Source: Haliclona indistincta
Taxonomy: Eukaryota > Porifera > Demospongiae > Haplosclerida > Chalinidae
Length of the DNA stretch: 64,000 nt
Assembly: GCA_964017065.1 (NCBI GenBank)
Contig: OZ024790.1
Location: 9,491,403-9,555,402, forward strand
Reading direction: 5' to 3'
A program made the position numbers and the translations under genes. Within the stretch, counting starts at the first letter, position 1; every line of letters starts with the position of its first letter. Below are positions 28,934 to 42,483 of the stretch, in pieces. The notes beneath the pieces are model-generated. The model did no database searches, had not been told where the DNA came from, and saw only the letters and a program-made list of their open reading frames with translations.

Positions 28934-30735
28934 AGAATGAAGCACCAAAGGTGCAGATGCCTCGGTGGAATGCAACCATTTCACATACACAGCAACAAAC
29001 TGCAGCTGTTATACCTTGCTGTACAGCAATCACAATGCAGTATAATAGTTGTTGAATGCAATTCCTGTATGATGAAATTAAAGCTGAAGAGCGCTGCAAC
29101 AAGCTGCAATACAGCACTGTTTGCAGAATAAGCTAGTGGGTTGCAACTATGCAATCAGAAGCCTAGCAGTGCTAACCACATGGAATTCAGTTGGGCGTGC
29201 CTATAATCAACACAGCACGTGAGCGCTGGTTGCTAGCTTGCTGGAGCTGGCGCTGCTTAGCGATAGCACGATTGATTTCTCAGCACTCACTGTACTACCT
29301 TGAGTACAGAATTGTCTTACAAGCTGTGAAGAAGACTATAGTGGACAGCTTTCTCTTCAGCGAAGTCCCTGAGCCTCGAGTGTCCAGCAATGCCATTCAA
29401 GGTAACGAAGCTTTGGAACCAAAAGTCTATCAATTCAATTCCGAGGCAACACCGAGTTGAACATGTATTGCAAGTATCAGCGCTTAGTTTTTCGCCGACG
29501 CGGAGTTCTGCCTGCGGACAGAATGAAAGCACCAAGGTGCTGATGCCTCGGTACAGTCATAAAAACTAAAGTTATAAAAATATACACAAATATCCACAAA
29601 CACAATAAATTAAACTATCCACCATTCTACAAACAAGGCAACAGCTGCAGATGCATGTATACATGATTTCTGTACAGCAAGTACAGCAATCACAATGCAG
29701 TATAATAGTTATGCAATGCAATTCCTGTATGATGAAATTAAAGCTGAAGAGCGTTGCAACAAGCTGCAATACAGCACTGTTTGCAGAATAAGCTAGTGGG
29801 TTGCAACTATGCAATCAGAAGCCTAGCAGTGCTAACCACATGGAATTCAGTTGGGTGTGCCTATAATCAACACAGCACGTGAGCGCTGGTTGCTAATAGC
29901 TTGCGCTGCTTAGCGATAGCACGATTGATTTCTCAGCACTCACTGTACTACCTTGAGTAAAGAATTGTCTTACAAGCTGTGAAGAAGACTATAGTAGACA
30001 GCTTTATCTTCAGCGAAGTCCCACAATGCTGAGCGAGTCCAGCAATGCCATTCAAGGTAACGAAGCTTTGAAACCAAAAGTCTATCAATTCAGTTCCGAG
30101 GCAACACCGAGTTGAACATGTATTGCAAGTATCAGCGCTTAGTTTTCAGCCGACGCGGAGTTCTGCCTGCGGACAGAATGAATGAAGCACCTAAGGTGCA
30201 GATGCCTCGGTGGAATGACACTATATCCACAAACACTACTATCCACCATTCCACAAACACAGCAACTGCAGATGCATGTATACTGGATTTCTGTACAGCT
30301 ATCACAATGCAGTGCTTTAGTTATGCAATCAGAAGCCAATCAGTGCTAACCACCATACAACTAGGCGTGTCTACAATTGTCAGTAGTACAGCCCATGCAT
30401 ACTGAACACGAGCGAGATAGCTTCCATAGCTTGCTTACACAATTTCTCTGGACCTGCGCTGCTATCCTGTAGTAAAATTCTAACCTATCAGCTTCTAGGA
30501 AGTCAACTGTGGACAGCTTAGCCTTTGGAGAAGTCCAGATCGCCAGCAACGGTAAACAAAGTAAGCAAACCGCGGCATAACTCTAGAACAAAGCTTTGCA
30601 TGGAACTTTCGCTAGTTCACAACCGAGATAATATCGATTTCTACCTGCATTGCAAGTTTCAGAGCTTACCTTCCAGCGTGCGCCGCGAAAATGGTGTAAC
30701 AGACAGACAGAACGACAGACAGACAGACAGACAAC
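28934..30735 (+). repeat. three tandem copies of a ~550-650-bp repeat
   Basis: Copies start near 28934, 29521 and 30177, each opening with a GAATGA/GCACC...GGTGC hairpin followed by GATGCCTCGGT. The first two share long stretches (GTGAGCGCTGG, GATTGATTTCTCAGCACTC, CAATGCCATTCAAGGTAACG). The third diverges more. A fourth opening motif lies at 31026. The small ORFs differ between copies and look non-coding. Confidence 0.8.
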
Positions 30736-30915
30736 GCGATTACAGTATGCCTCGTGGCTCCGCCCACCGAGGCATAATGAATGAATGACAAACCGACGAA
30801 CTACTGTATGCCTCGTGGCTCCGCCCACCGAGGCATAATGAGTGAATGAATGAATGACAAACCGACGAACTACTGACTACTGTATGCCTCGTGGCTCCGC
30901 CCACCGAGGCATAAC
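30703..30915 (+). repeat. (GACA)n plus three hairpin units
   Basis: A short (GACA)n run precedes three copies (from 30746, 30807 and 30893) of a palindrome TATGCCTCGTGG...CCACCGAGGCATA with loop CTCCGC, separated by GAATGACAAACCGACGAAC spacers. The palindrome shares its core with the opening motif of the adjacent ~600-bp repeats. Confidence 0.8.
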
Positions 30916-31300
30916 AACCCCAAAACCAGGAGACTCCCGGGAAATCCGGGAGAGTTGGCAGGCCTGCTTGAGGCTCAAGTTGCACTAAATCAACCACGTG
31001 GCCAACATAGTCACAACCCTGCATGAATAATGAAGCACCAAAGGAGCAGATGCCTCGGTGGAATAAACAAAGACACAAAATAGCAACTGTAGTAGCAGCT
31101 ACATGTATTCAATGTACATAATTCATAATTTCTGTACAGCAACTAGAGTGTAGTTACAAACGTGTTTAATTATAGAGAAGAGGGTTGCAAAATTAATATT
31201 GATATTGAAAGGAAGAGAAACGGACATTAATCATTACCATACATAAAGTTAAAGTACCAGTATCATAACATAAAGTGGTACGATAGTAGAAAGAACTAAC

Positions 31301-31500
31301 NNNNNNNNNNNNNNNNNNNNNNNNNNNNNNNNNNNNNNNNNNNNNNNNNNNNNNNNNNNNNNNNNNNNNNNNNNNNNNNNNNNNNNNNNNNNNNNNNNNN
31401 NNNNNNNNNNNNNNNNNNNNNNNNNNNNNNNNNNNNNNNNNNNNNNNNNNNNNNNNNNNNNNNNNNNNNNNNNNNNNNNNNNNNNNNNNNNNNNNNNNNN
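31301..31500. other. assembly gap (200 N)
   Basis: A run of exactly 200 N, probably a placeholder length. It removes the end of the U6 tail exon and whatever lay between U6 and the repeat region below 31300, possibly another B-type receptor and TIR gene. Confidence 0.99.
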
Positions 31501-33172
31501 TACCAGTAGTACTAGTAGTTGCTGTAGCATGTGATGATGGTCTCCTCCTCACAACACACCACACAATGATACTAGTGATAATGATGACTGATATTAACAA
31601 TACACTAACAAGAACCACAGATACTGTAGTTACTGTAGTGAGAGAGAAATGAACACAAACAATACTTAAATTATCAAGGTATTGTTGTTGTTGCTGTAAC
31701 TCACCAATAACTACAGATCCTGTATGCACTACATCCGATGGTGTTTGTGAACAGCTCACAACTATGTACACGATGGATGTTGTTTGTGATATCAAAATAT
31801 GTCAACTAGGTCAAAAACAAGTAGACTAACCAGTTGTAATATAGCAAGGTTGTTCAGTAGAAGTCTGACTAGTTGTTGGTTGTAGCACAGACACTAAAAC
31901 TGTATTGATTAATGATGTAATGTGTAATAGTTATAAAAGTATGATACATAATAATTTTTTTACTTTCTTACCATTCACTGTAGAGATAGGTCCTTGTCCC
32001 AGAGCATTGACAGCAAACACTGCAATATAGTAGGTTACTCCTGGTACACCAGACACTGTGTAGCTAGTCATAGAAGAGTTCACTTGTGTGTGTATCAGTG
32101 TGCTGTTATCACTGGTATTATAAGACACTACATAGTGAAGGACTAAGAAACCATCTAGAGGCTGAAACAATAAAAAAATGAATAATTTAAATTTTTTATT
32201 GTCAACTTTATGTCACTAATTATTGCATTCATACCTGCCATAGCACATTGATATTTGTTAGTTGTAACTGTACTATGAAGCTCACAATATCAGGAACTGT
32301 GGTAACAGACAGAGTATCATTTTCAAGTGGAATTTATAAATCAGATAGTTCATACCATCATATGTGACTGTGAGTTGATCACTCCATGGTCCATGTTGTC
32401 CTGTACTGTCAGTAACAGCCACAGCAAATGAGTAGTCGTGTCCACGAGTGATCAGGTCATCAGTCAGTATCAGTGACTCAGTGTTGCTAGTACTGTAGCA
32501 CGAGCTAGAGCTACTGTAGTTAGTGATATTGATAGTGTAGTTGAAGACACAGTCTGTGGGTCCATTAGGAGGAGCTAGCCATGTTAGTGATACTGGTGGC
32601 TTGCTGGCAATGATACTCAGATTAGATGGAGGACTAGCTCCACCTTGTGTATTATTATAATAGTTAAAGCAGATATTAGCACTTCTTCAAAATTACCTGC
32701 TATCATGATGGTCTCGGATTTTACAATCCCAAAAACGGCTGATTCACAGGTGATATTATTGTCATGATCAGATAATAGAACACTATTAATAGTAGCATTT
32801 GACATCACTGTTAATCCCACAACATGAGATACAACAGTATAGTAGACACTGGTATGTGATGGGTTATTGTATACTATGAGATCTCCTCTATACTGCCATT
32901 GCAATGGTGGTGGTTCAGCATTTGGGATATTAGTCATTCTAACAATAGTGCAGTTGATAGTGACATCTTGTCCAGGACAGGCTGATAGTCCACCAGCTGG
33001 TTGAACAGGATGGAGTATGACTGTGTCTTCAAGTACAACTTGACCTGTCACCAGATCTGTAGCTACTGCATATAGATATAAGTTAATTATATTGTTAGTA
33101 GCACCTAGTATAGCTGTTGGTATGGTAGTTACCTATAGCTAGTAGACAGACCAGCACAATGTGCTGCAGCAT
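31501..33172 (-). CDS. receptor U6: type A, tail lost in assembly gap
   Basis: Exons: 33172-33133 (signal peptide), 33065-32697 (Ig), 32643-32356 (FN3-1), 32296-32235 and 32161-31972 (FN3-2), 31761-31705 (stalk, three codons shorter), 31632 to the gap edge at 31501 (TM and start of a type A tail, RRRPSSHATATTSTTG). No frame break is seen in what is present. The Ig exon resembles U3 (ends with the FGIVKSETI variant). The lower-coordinate partner and tail end are unknown because of the gap. Confidence 0.78.
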
Positions 33173-33279
33173 CTGATCTTGATCCAGTTCAGGAAACACA
33201 CTCGACTTTCGAATTCAGCTAGTATCAAAACTACCACACCCACTTCACTAAACCATTCAAGTGAACCATGAATAATTAT

Positions 33280-34510
<1,231 letters not shown>

Positions 34511-35060
34511 CGAGACCAAAACACCCACGAACAGTCGAGAAATTCTCCTGGCAGGTGCCTTTTGAACTTAGTTTTTAGCGAAACGTCGATATAAATTCCG
34601 CGATTTCTCCATCGTGATCCATTGTCAGCTAAGTGTTAGACGCCATTGATGTTATTGCGCAATACGCACGTGACCAAGCAGTGGTAGCGCACGTGACCAA
34701 GCACTAGCTTGAGTATCGCCGCGCGCCTTATGGATCACGGAGAACACATACATGTATTTGTCTGGAGTCTTCGAAGAACGGTAAGCTCGTATAGGATCAC
34801 CATTCTGCGCTTGCCAGATAATTACAACCGCCGTACATGTCTACAAACAATTGTGGGCGGTGCTCGTATCCACTGCATGCATGTGTAGGCGAGCTGATAA
34901 GTACAGCATAACAATTATTATTAGCTACAAGTTTAAAATGCTTAATAACAAAGAAAAGCCACAACAACAGGAAAACTAAACCAATGGTGGAAACAAAGAC
35001 AGCTCAGTACGTGCATGATATTGAACTGCACTTCGCTGAAAAAGAAAAAAAGGACACAAA
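34511..35060. other. no gene seen
   Basis: About 550 bp with no splice-consistent exon or family motif. The ORF starting at 34984 runs into the left arm of the hairpin below and shows no codon or motif support. Confidence 0.4.
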
Positions 35061-35450
35061 CAAGAAAATAAAAAGATTTCTATCGAAATCAAAAGGATGT
35101 AGGGTTGTGAAATCTACCACTGGTCCACAATGTAAACTAACAAGGAACAAGCATGGAATGGTAACACGATTGACTTGCTAACAGACCATAGATCCCTACA
35201 TCAGTGGCTGTACATAAGAACAATATTTTGTCACAAGCTGAATGCATGTTAGGTGTCAGTCAACAGCAACTAGCTGAACTAGCTATAACCAACCACAGCA
35301 GCCACTGATGTAGGGATCTATGGTCTGTTAGCAAGTCAATCGTGTTACCATTCCATGCTTGTTCCTTGTTAGTTTACATTGTGGACCAGTGGTAGATTTC
35401 ACAACCCTACATCCTTTTGATTTCGGTAGAAATCTTTTTAATTTTCTTTA
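35061..35450. repeat. long inverted repeat, ~150-bp arms
   Basis: The left arm 35061-35210 and right arm 35299-35450 are near-exact reverse complements (only isolated differences such as TATCG against TACCG near the base), with an 88-bp loop. Shared blocks include GATGTAGGGTTGTGAAATC and GATCCCTACATCAGTGGCTG. Transcribed, it would form a long double-stranded hairpin. Alternatively it is a foldback transposon. Confidence 0.88.
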
Positions 35451-35915
35451 ATTACTAGTTTTGACAATAATACATGTTCAGTTAATATTCATTTGTTGAT
35501 AAGCCTCATTGTGTTTGAGTGGTATTGTCCCTCATTTATCTTATGGTAGGCCTGAGGAGCTGCTGGATAGCAGTAGAGAATAATCATAACAAGATCTGTT
35601 TTGTGGAGGATTGCACCCTGATCAATCTAGCCTCTCACGAGCCTGAGTGATTGCTGCCATCAACTGGTAATCTTCCAGTGGATTATCCTGACCACATTCA
35701 GAATAGTGCTTTGAAGAGTGTAGGTTTTTTACAAGCAATGATGAATATTTTAGCACACTTGAGTTGAACTTCAAAACCAAACATATAAGATGGCATGCCT
35801 CTGGCTATAACTACTTGTACATGTATGTAAACAGCAAGCATGCATGCCGCAAAGTATACGACTTTATGCCCTGTCGATGCAACTCAGTGCATGGCTGTTG
35901 AACCTGCATGCCTAT
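35451..35915. other. relic receptor tail and shared TIR-upstream segment
   Basis: 35461-35532 repeats the receptor upstream/tail-end sequence (EAYQQ codons on the minus strand), cut at CCCTCATTTATC as at 14213 and 42540. The remainder matches 14214-14589 and 42545-42912. No intact gene. Confidence 0.55.
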
Positions 35916-36214
35916 TAGGGAGGCACGGTAGTGCGTCCCTATGTAGGGATGAAAGAAAAACAAGATGGCGGCTACAATACAACGTATTAGCGTTCACACG
36001 CTGAAATACACTTCGATCTACTCTTTGGCATTGCCCCATCCTCATAATAGCCATAAGATTGCTCTAAATTTTTGCTTAAGTTACGAACCTGGAAACGGTG
36101 AAAATCGAGTTTCGTCATCTTTCTTTTCTTCTTTCTTTCTTCAGCGCGCCTAGCGCCTTTACGCCAGTAAATAATAAAGATTGTAACAATAATTATTGTA
36201 ATGCTACCTCCCTA
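35916..36214 (+). mobile_element. TAGGGAGG-ended repeat, uninterrupted copy
   Basis: About 299 bp from TAGGGAGGCACGGTAGTG to CTACCTCCCTA, lacking the insertion found at 14803. Located about 270 bp upstream of TIR gene 2, as in the other modules, so it may contribute 5' sequence to TIR transcripts. Confidence 0.72.
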
Positions 36215-36482
36215 TAAATTAACCAGTGTGATGAAATTAATTTTACTATGGAGATATATACATTATAGCATGATGCTATTACACTCTTTTCTTTACCAAT
36301 CTTGTTTACTTACTTTTACTGCAATCTTATTCTTAAATCACTTTCAGTTGTAAAAAATGGTTTTGTTACGTTTCGTTACGTGTACGATAAGGATCTTATG
36401 GTCACGTGCTAATTGTTCTAGCCGCGCCCTCAATCTATATGTCCAGTTTCCTTCATTTGCGGCCCGATTCTACCAGCAATCG

Positions 36483-37310
36483 ATGGCGCTAAATTTGTCC
36501 AAGGTGAAAACGAGGCCATTACAATCTAGTCTCAGCAAATACAACATAACAATACTAGAAAACCACGGGCTAGATGGGAGAACGGGATTCTGGTCGTTCA
36601 AATTCACCTTTGATCACGGACTTGAGAAAGGGATCGAAGTACGTTTAACCAACTTCAAGTACGGTGGCGAAAATTTAGGAAAGGTGTGGACCTTGGAGGT
36701 GGTCAAATGCCAGTATCTCAGCATTGAATCGGAGAGTGATATGGCTTCTTTTGATATGGAGGACGACCTGATCAATGCTAATGAGCTTAGTCGGCTAATG
36801 GAGGTCTCGACCAGTCGTGAGAAGTTTCATCAGTACCTCGAAACCAACATCATTCCCCTTGTGACGAAGAAGATCAAGTACACAAGATTTAAACCTCAGT
36901 TTCAATTTTTCCTCAGTCACAAATCAAAAGATAAGCCTTTGATGCGTACTTTTGCGAATGGTCTTAAATTCCTTGGCTACGAGACTTGGCTGGATCAGGT
37001 TGACATGCCGATGGGAGCGACTCTTGAAGGGGCTCTGAAAACATCCGTTGAAAATTGTGACTGCATTATTGCATGGCTGAATGAGGAATACATGAGTAGT
37101 GACTGGTGCAGGGCAGAACTCCTCTATGCTAAGGAGCTTGGTAAAATTGTGATACCATTTGGCATCTATGGTGATCTTAAAGAGCACATGTCTGGAGATT
37201 TCGAGTTTCTACACAGCCTTTTTGTTTACAATCCCAAATCTTCATCATTTTTTGAGATCCTTCGTCGTATTGATGACTCTCTTTTTAACTTTGAAAACTT
37301 AGCAGCTTAA
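36483..37310 (+). CDS. intronless TIR-domain protein, copy 2
   Basis: 275 residues, nearly identical to copy 1, with differences such as Ser for Trp at residue 38, SSDWCRAEL for TSDWCKAEL and Ile for Val in PFGIYG. Glu212 and box 1 are kept. An in-frame ATG at 36357 would add 42 residues, but that extension is out of frame in copy 3 and absent in copy 1, so MALNL is chosen. Head of module 3, with the U7 stop 266 bp away in convergent orientation. Confidence 0.88.
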   Translation: MALNLSKVKTRPLQSSLSKYNITILENHGLDGRTGFWSFKFTFDHGLEKGIEVRLTNFKYGGENLGKVWTLEVVKCQYLSIESESDMASFDMEDDLINANELSRLMEVSTSREKFHQYLETNIIPLVTKKIKYTRFKPQFQFFLSHKSKDKPLMRTFANGLKFLGYETWLDQVDMPMGATLEGALKTSVENCDCIIAWLNEEYMSSDWCRAELLYAKELGKIVIPFGIYGDLKEHMSGDFEFLHSLFVYNPKSSSFFEILRRIDDSLFNFENLAA

Positions 37311-37575
37311 AAAATATTATTTTGTGAACAACATGATAGACTCACTCCCAGGCCATCTTTCAAAGGCCTGGGAACGAGGCTAATTTTTATGAAAAATTTT
37401 AAATTATTGTTATGAAATAATGCATGCATGAGTGTCCTTATTTTTTCAAAAATTGAAGAATTTCCCACTAAACTAATTTACTGGATTTAGGTTCAGTATA
37501 GGTTTCCAGAACTTGAGCTATGTGCAACTGAAACTGACAATAATTTTTAGCGGTATCGTTTCATAATTATTAATT

Positions 37576-40256
37576 TTATAGTTGTATCTGTTGATAAGCC
37601 TCATTGTGTTTGAGTGGTATTGTCCCTCCATAAGCTACGTTGTGTTGAGTAGTGATGGTGTGTTGTGTTATTGGTGTGTCATAGATCACTGGAGCTAGCT
37701 CAATGGCTCCTCCTCCTCCTGCTGATGGTGGTGATGGTGTAGTGACTGGTGGTTTATCATGATGAGGTCTCATAACACACCACACAATGATACTAGTGAT
37801 AACAGCTGTACTGATAACTGATACTAATACACTAACAAGAACTGAACTGGATATTACTGTGACAATGAGAGAAAAATATGCAACAATAATGACAGAATAC
37901 AATTCCCAGCAGGAGGTTGACAGCCTTGTGATCACATGAGACGAAACAGTAAAATTGCGCAACAAAGCTTATTCCGAGGGCGAAATAATGGTGTGAGTTA
38001 AAATTCTCAACAAGAATTATAATTAACTGAGAATGCAGGTTCAAGCATTATTTTCCTAAAGCAATGATAACTCAGTCAATTTTACTTAGTTTAGCTAAGT
38101 TAATTTGGAGGTCAACTTTTAAAATACCTCTGATTGTGCTCTTTAGTGAAACTGCACAAAACGAGTCAGTATTACAGTGGAACCTCTCTAAGGCGGACAC
38201 CATTGGGACGAACAAAATTGTCCATTATAGAGAGGGTGTCCTCTGGTCAGGGGTGTAATATACATTTTGTGGAATTGTATTTGGGATTCAGTAAGTGTCC
38301 ATTAAAGAGGGATGAGGGGTGTCCTCTAAGAGGGGTTCCACTGTAGTCAACTATCTAACATGTGATCATCTCAAGTGACTTGCTGACTTTTCTAATTGTC
38401 ATGATATTACTTGTTGTTATAACTCACTAGCTGCATTATTCTCAGCTGGTTGTACTGCCCCATCTGGTGTGCTAGCACATATGCATGTCATTATTTGTGT
38501 TGTTTTTGTGCTCCAGATCTCATACTCTGTAACTATGCTATGTATGAACAACAGTTATGACATTGAAGAAGTAAACATACAACTAGCTGTAGAGATGACT
38601 TGATAAGAGCTCTTAATCATAACAGAATCCGTATACATTAGTGTATTAGTTGAGAATTGTGTTGAAGTGATTGTGGGAAGCAGTGAAACTGAATAAATGG
38701 TCTCATGATAATCACATGATCATGTATTTATCTCACCATTCACTGTAGAGTATCCATTGATAGGTCCTGGTCCCAGAGCATTGACAGCAAACACTGTAAT
38801 ATAGTAGGTTACTCCTGCTACACCAGACACTGTGTAGCTAGTCATAGAAGAGATCACTTGTGTGTGTATCAGTGTGCTGCTATTACTGGTATTATAAGAC
38901 ACTACATAGTAAAGGACTGGGAAACCAGCTATCAGTGGAGGAGGCTGAAATGAAGGAGTACAAACAACAATACAAACATAATATCAAATAAGTCTTACCT
39001 GCCATATCACATTGATGTGTGTTTGTTGTAACTGAACTATGAAGCTCACAATACCAGGAACTGCATCAAAAAGACACCATTTAAAAAATAACCGAACACA
39101 ACTAATGCTATTCATACCATGATATGTGAATGTGAATTGATCACTCCATAGTCCATGTTGTCCTGTACTATCAGTAACAGCCACAGCAAGTGAGTAGTTG
39201 TGTCCACGAGTGATCAGGTCATCAGTCATTATCAGTGACTCAGTGTTGCTAGTACTGTAGCACGAGCTAGAGCTACTGTAGTTAGTGATATTGATAGTGT
39301 AGTTGAAGACACAGTCTGTGGGTCCATTAGGAGGAGGAGCTAGCCATGTTAGTGATACTGGTGGCTTGTTGATGATACTCAGATTAGATGGAGGACTAGC
39401 TGCACCTTTAGTAGATAAGTAAGAATTTTTTTAATGTGCATGCATGAAAATAATTCTATTGCTAATGTTCATTTGAATGTGAGCCGCAATAAAATGCTCA
39501 TAGTGTACTTGTTTTCCAACGTACCTGTGGGCCTATCTATTGTATATTCAATCAGTATCACAAAGCTCTCAAGCACAACAAACAAATGTTATTGATCGTT
39601 AAACATGAACTGCAGGCATGAGCAAACCCATCCACAACTCTGAAAGGTGGAAGCCATTTGACATGTGTATGTATGTGTGCATTATAAGCTTTAGCTAGGA
39701 TGAAATGATGATAGCTATACTGTAGATAAAATGCAAAACCCACCCACAGTTTACATACAGAGGCTCTCCTGTGATGTTCTAGAATATTAGTTTACCTGCT
39801 ATTGTGATGGTCTCTGAGTGTATAGTGGATATCTGTGATCTACATGTGATATTATTGTCATGATCAGATATTTGAACACTATTAATAGTAGCATTTGACA
39901 TCACTGTTAATCCCACAACATGAGATACAACAGTATAGTAGTCACTAGGTGAAGGGTTACTATAAACTATGAGATCTCCTCTATACTGCCATTGCAACGG
40001 TGGTGGTACCACTCCTTGTATATTGGTTACCCTGACAATAGTACAGTTGATAGTGACATTTTGTCCAGGACAGGCTGATAGTCCACTAGCTGGTTGAACA
40101 GGATGGAGTATGACTGTGTCTTCAACTTGACCTGTCACCAGATCTGTAACTACTACATTATAGATATAATTATAATTGTTAGCAGCACCTAGTATAGCTG
40201 TTGGTATGGTAGTTACCTATAGCTAGCAGACAGACTAGCACAATGTGTCGTAGCAT
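37576..40256 (-). CDS. receptor U7: type B, stalk exon acceptor lost
   Basis: Exons: 40256-40217, 40152-39796 (Ig), 39405-39118 (FN3-1), 39060-38999 and 38944-38737 (FN3-2), 37856-37576 (TM and type B tail). The stalk exon (about 38491-38428) is present but its acceptor AG reads AA because of a single change at 38491. It also has in-frame insertions. Since the flanking exons are both phase 1, skipping it keeps the frame and gives about 411 residues. A GTGGAACC-family MITE (38173-38345) lies in the intron between stalk and TM. B member of module 3. Confidence 0.75.
38173..38345 (+). mobile_element. TA-flanked MITE, GTGGAACC family, copy 3
   Basis: TACAGTGGAACCTCTCTAAGG at the left and GAGGGGTTCCACTGTA at the right, with TA as duplicated target. 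Same orientation as the copy at 6320. The interior GTCCATTATAGAGAGGG is shared. Confidence 0.85.
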
Positions 40257-40390
40257 CTCATCTGATCCAGTTCAGTAAACACACTCGACTTTCGAATTCA
40301 GCTAGTTATCAAAACTATTACACCCACTCACTAAACCATTCAAGTGAACCATGAATAATTATAATTACTAGTTTTGACAATAATACATGT
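40257..40390 (-). promoter_or_regulatory. 134-bp gap between U8 stop and U7 start
   Basis: Same compact arrangement as U3-U2, with the GAGTGGGTGTAATAG version of the GGGTGTGG-type block and the TCGAGTGTG motif just before the ATG. Confidence 0.4.
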
Positions 40391-42350
40391 TCAGTTAATA
40401 TTCACTTGTTGATAAGCCTCATTGTGTTTGAGTGGTATTGTCCCTCCATAAGCTACGTTGTGTTGAGTAGTGATGGTGTGTTGTGTTATTGGTGTGTCAT
40501 AGATCACTGGAGCTAGCTCAGTGACTCCTTTATCACTGTGATCAGCACTAGTACCAGTAGTACTAGTAGTTGCTGTAGCATGTGATGATGGTCTCCTCCT
40601 CACAACACACCACACAATGATACTAGTGATAATAGCTGTACTGATGACTGATATTAACAATACACTGACAAGAACCACAGATACTGTAGTTACTGTAGTG
40701 AGAGAGAAATGAACATAAACTATAATTATTATCAAGGTATTGTTGTTGTTGTAACTCACCAATAGCAACAGATCCTGTAGTTACTGTAGTGAGAGAGAAA
40801 CACACACATTGATGATGATGACACACCAAGTATTCTGATATTGTGTCAACAGGTCATTGTTGTTGCTATAACTCACCAATAGTAACGGATCCTGTATTCG
40901 TTGGCTGCACTACATCCGATGGTGTTTGTGAACAGCTCACAACTATGTATACATTGGATGTTGTTTGTGGTATCAAAATATGTCAACTCGGTCAAAAACA
41001 AGTGGGCTAACCAGTTGTAATAAAGCAAAGTTGTTCAGTAGAAGTCTGACAAAGACCAATAGTTGTTGGTTGCAGCAAAGAAACTAAAACTGGATTGATT
41101 AATGATGTAGTGTGTAATAGTTATCATAGTAATAATTATTTCACTTTCTCACCATTCACTATAGAGTATCCATTGATAGGTCCTGGTCCCAGAGCATTGA
41201 CAGCAAACACTGTAATATAGTAGGTTACTCCTGGTACACCAGACACTGTGTAGATAGTCATAGAAGAGTTCACTTGTGTGTGTATCAGTGTGCTGTTATC
41301 ACTGGTATTATAAGACACTACATAGTGAAGGACTGAGAAACCATCTAGAGGCTGAAACAACAAAAAATGAATAATTTTTATTGTCAACTTTATGTCACTA
41401 ATTATTGCATTCATACCTGCCATAGCACATTGATATTTGTTAGTTGTAACTGTACTATGAAGGTCACAATATCAGGAACTGTGGTAACAGACAGAGCATA
41501 ATTTCCAAGTGGAATTTATAAATCAGATAGTTCATACCATCATATGTGACTGTGAGTTGATCACTCCATGGTCCATGTTGTCCTGTACTGTCAGTAACAG
41601 CCACAGCAAATGAGTAGTTGTGTCCACGAGTGATCAGGTCATCAGTCAGTATCAGTGACTCAGTGTTGCTAGTACTGTAGCTCGAGCTAGAGCTACTGTA
41701 GTTAGTGATATTGATAGTGTAGTTGAAGACACAGTCTGTGGGTCCATTAGGAGGAGCTAGCCATGTTAGTGATACTATGTTGCTGGCTACAGTACTGATA
41801 CTTAGCTTAGATGGAGAGTTTGCTGCACCTTTAGTAGATAATGCATGCATACATTGTTAAAAACAGTATTTGCACACATCTAAAGCATTTACCTGCTATT
41901 GTGATGGTCTCAGAGTGTGTAGTAGATATCTGTGATCTACATGTGATCATTCTGTTATGATCAGATATTTGAACATTAGTAATAGTAGCGATCGACATCA
42001 CTGTTAATCCCACAACATGAGATACCAGAGTGTAATAGTCACTGCTAGCTGATGGATTATTGTATGCGATGGTATCTCCTCTATACTGCCATTGCAATGG
42101 TGGTGGTACCACTCCTGGTATATTGGTCATTCTAACAATAGTACAGTTGATAGTGACATCTTGTCCAGGACAGGCTGATAGTCCACTAGCTGGTTGAACA
42201 GGATGGAGTATGACTGTGTCTTCAACTTGACCTGCCACCAGATCTGTAGCTACTGCATGTAGATAAACATTGTTAGTAGCACCTAGTATAGCTGTTGGTA
42301 TTGTAGTTACCTATAGCTAGTAGACAGACTAGCACAATGTGTTGCAGCAT
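40391..42350 (-). CDS. receptor U8: type A tail, intact
   Basis: Exons: 42350-42311 (signal peptide), 42252-41893 (Ig), 41828-41538 (FN3-1), 41478-41417 and 41351-41153 (FN3-2), 40942-40877 (stalk), 40692-40391 (TM and tail). About 439 residues. The TM combines type A and type B pieces (VLLISVISTAIITSII), three residues longer than U3, and the tail is type A with all three tyrosines. FN3-1 has Ser in place of a Cys of the SSSCYST motif. A 25-nt candidate mini-exon as in U3 is present near 40760-40785. A member of module 3. Confidence 0.82.
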
Positions 42351-42483
42351 CTGATCTTGATCGAGTTCATGCAGTAAGCACACTCGACTTTCAGCTAGTT
42401 ATCAAAACTGCCACACCCATGCACTCACTAAACCATTCAAGTGAACCATGAATATAATTACTAGTTTTGACAATTAATACATG

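Noticed and set aside
28934..30735. CRISPR-like array of direct repeats
   Set aside because: Units are ~600 bp, few, and lie in clearly eukaryotic DNA; no short repeat-spacer pattern.
34984..35181. 65-codon Lys-rich ORF
   Set aside because: Mostly the left arm of the long inverted repeat; no family motif.
36357..36482. 42-residue N-terminal extension of TIR gene 2
   Set aside because: Not in frame in copy 3 and lost in copy 1; conservation begins at MALNL.
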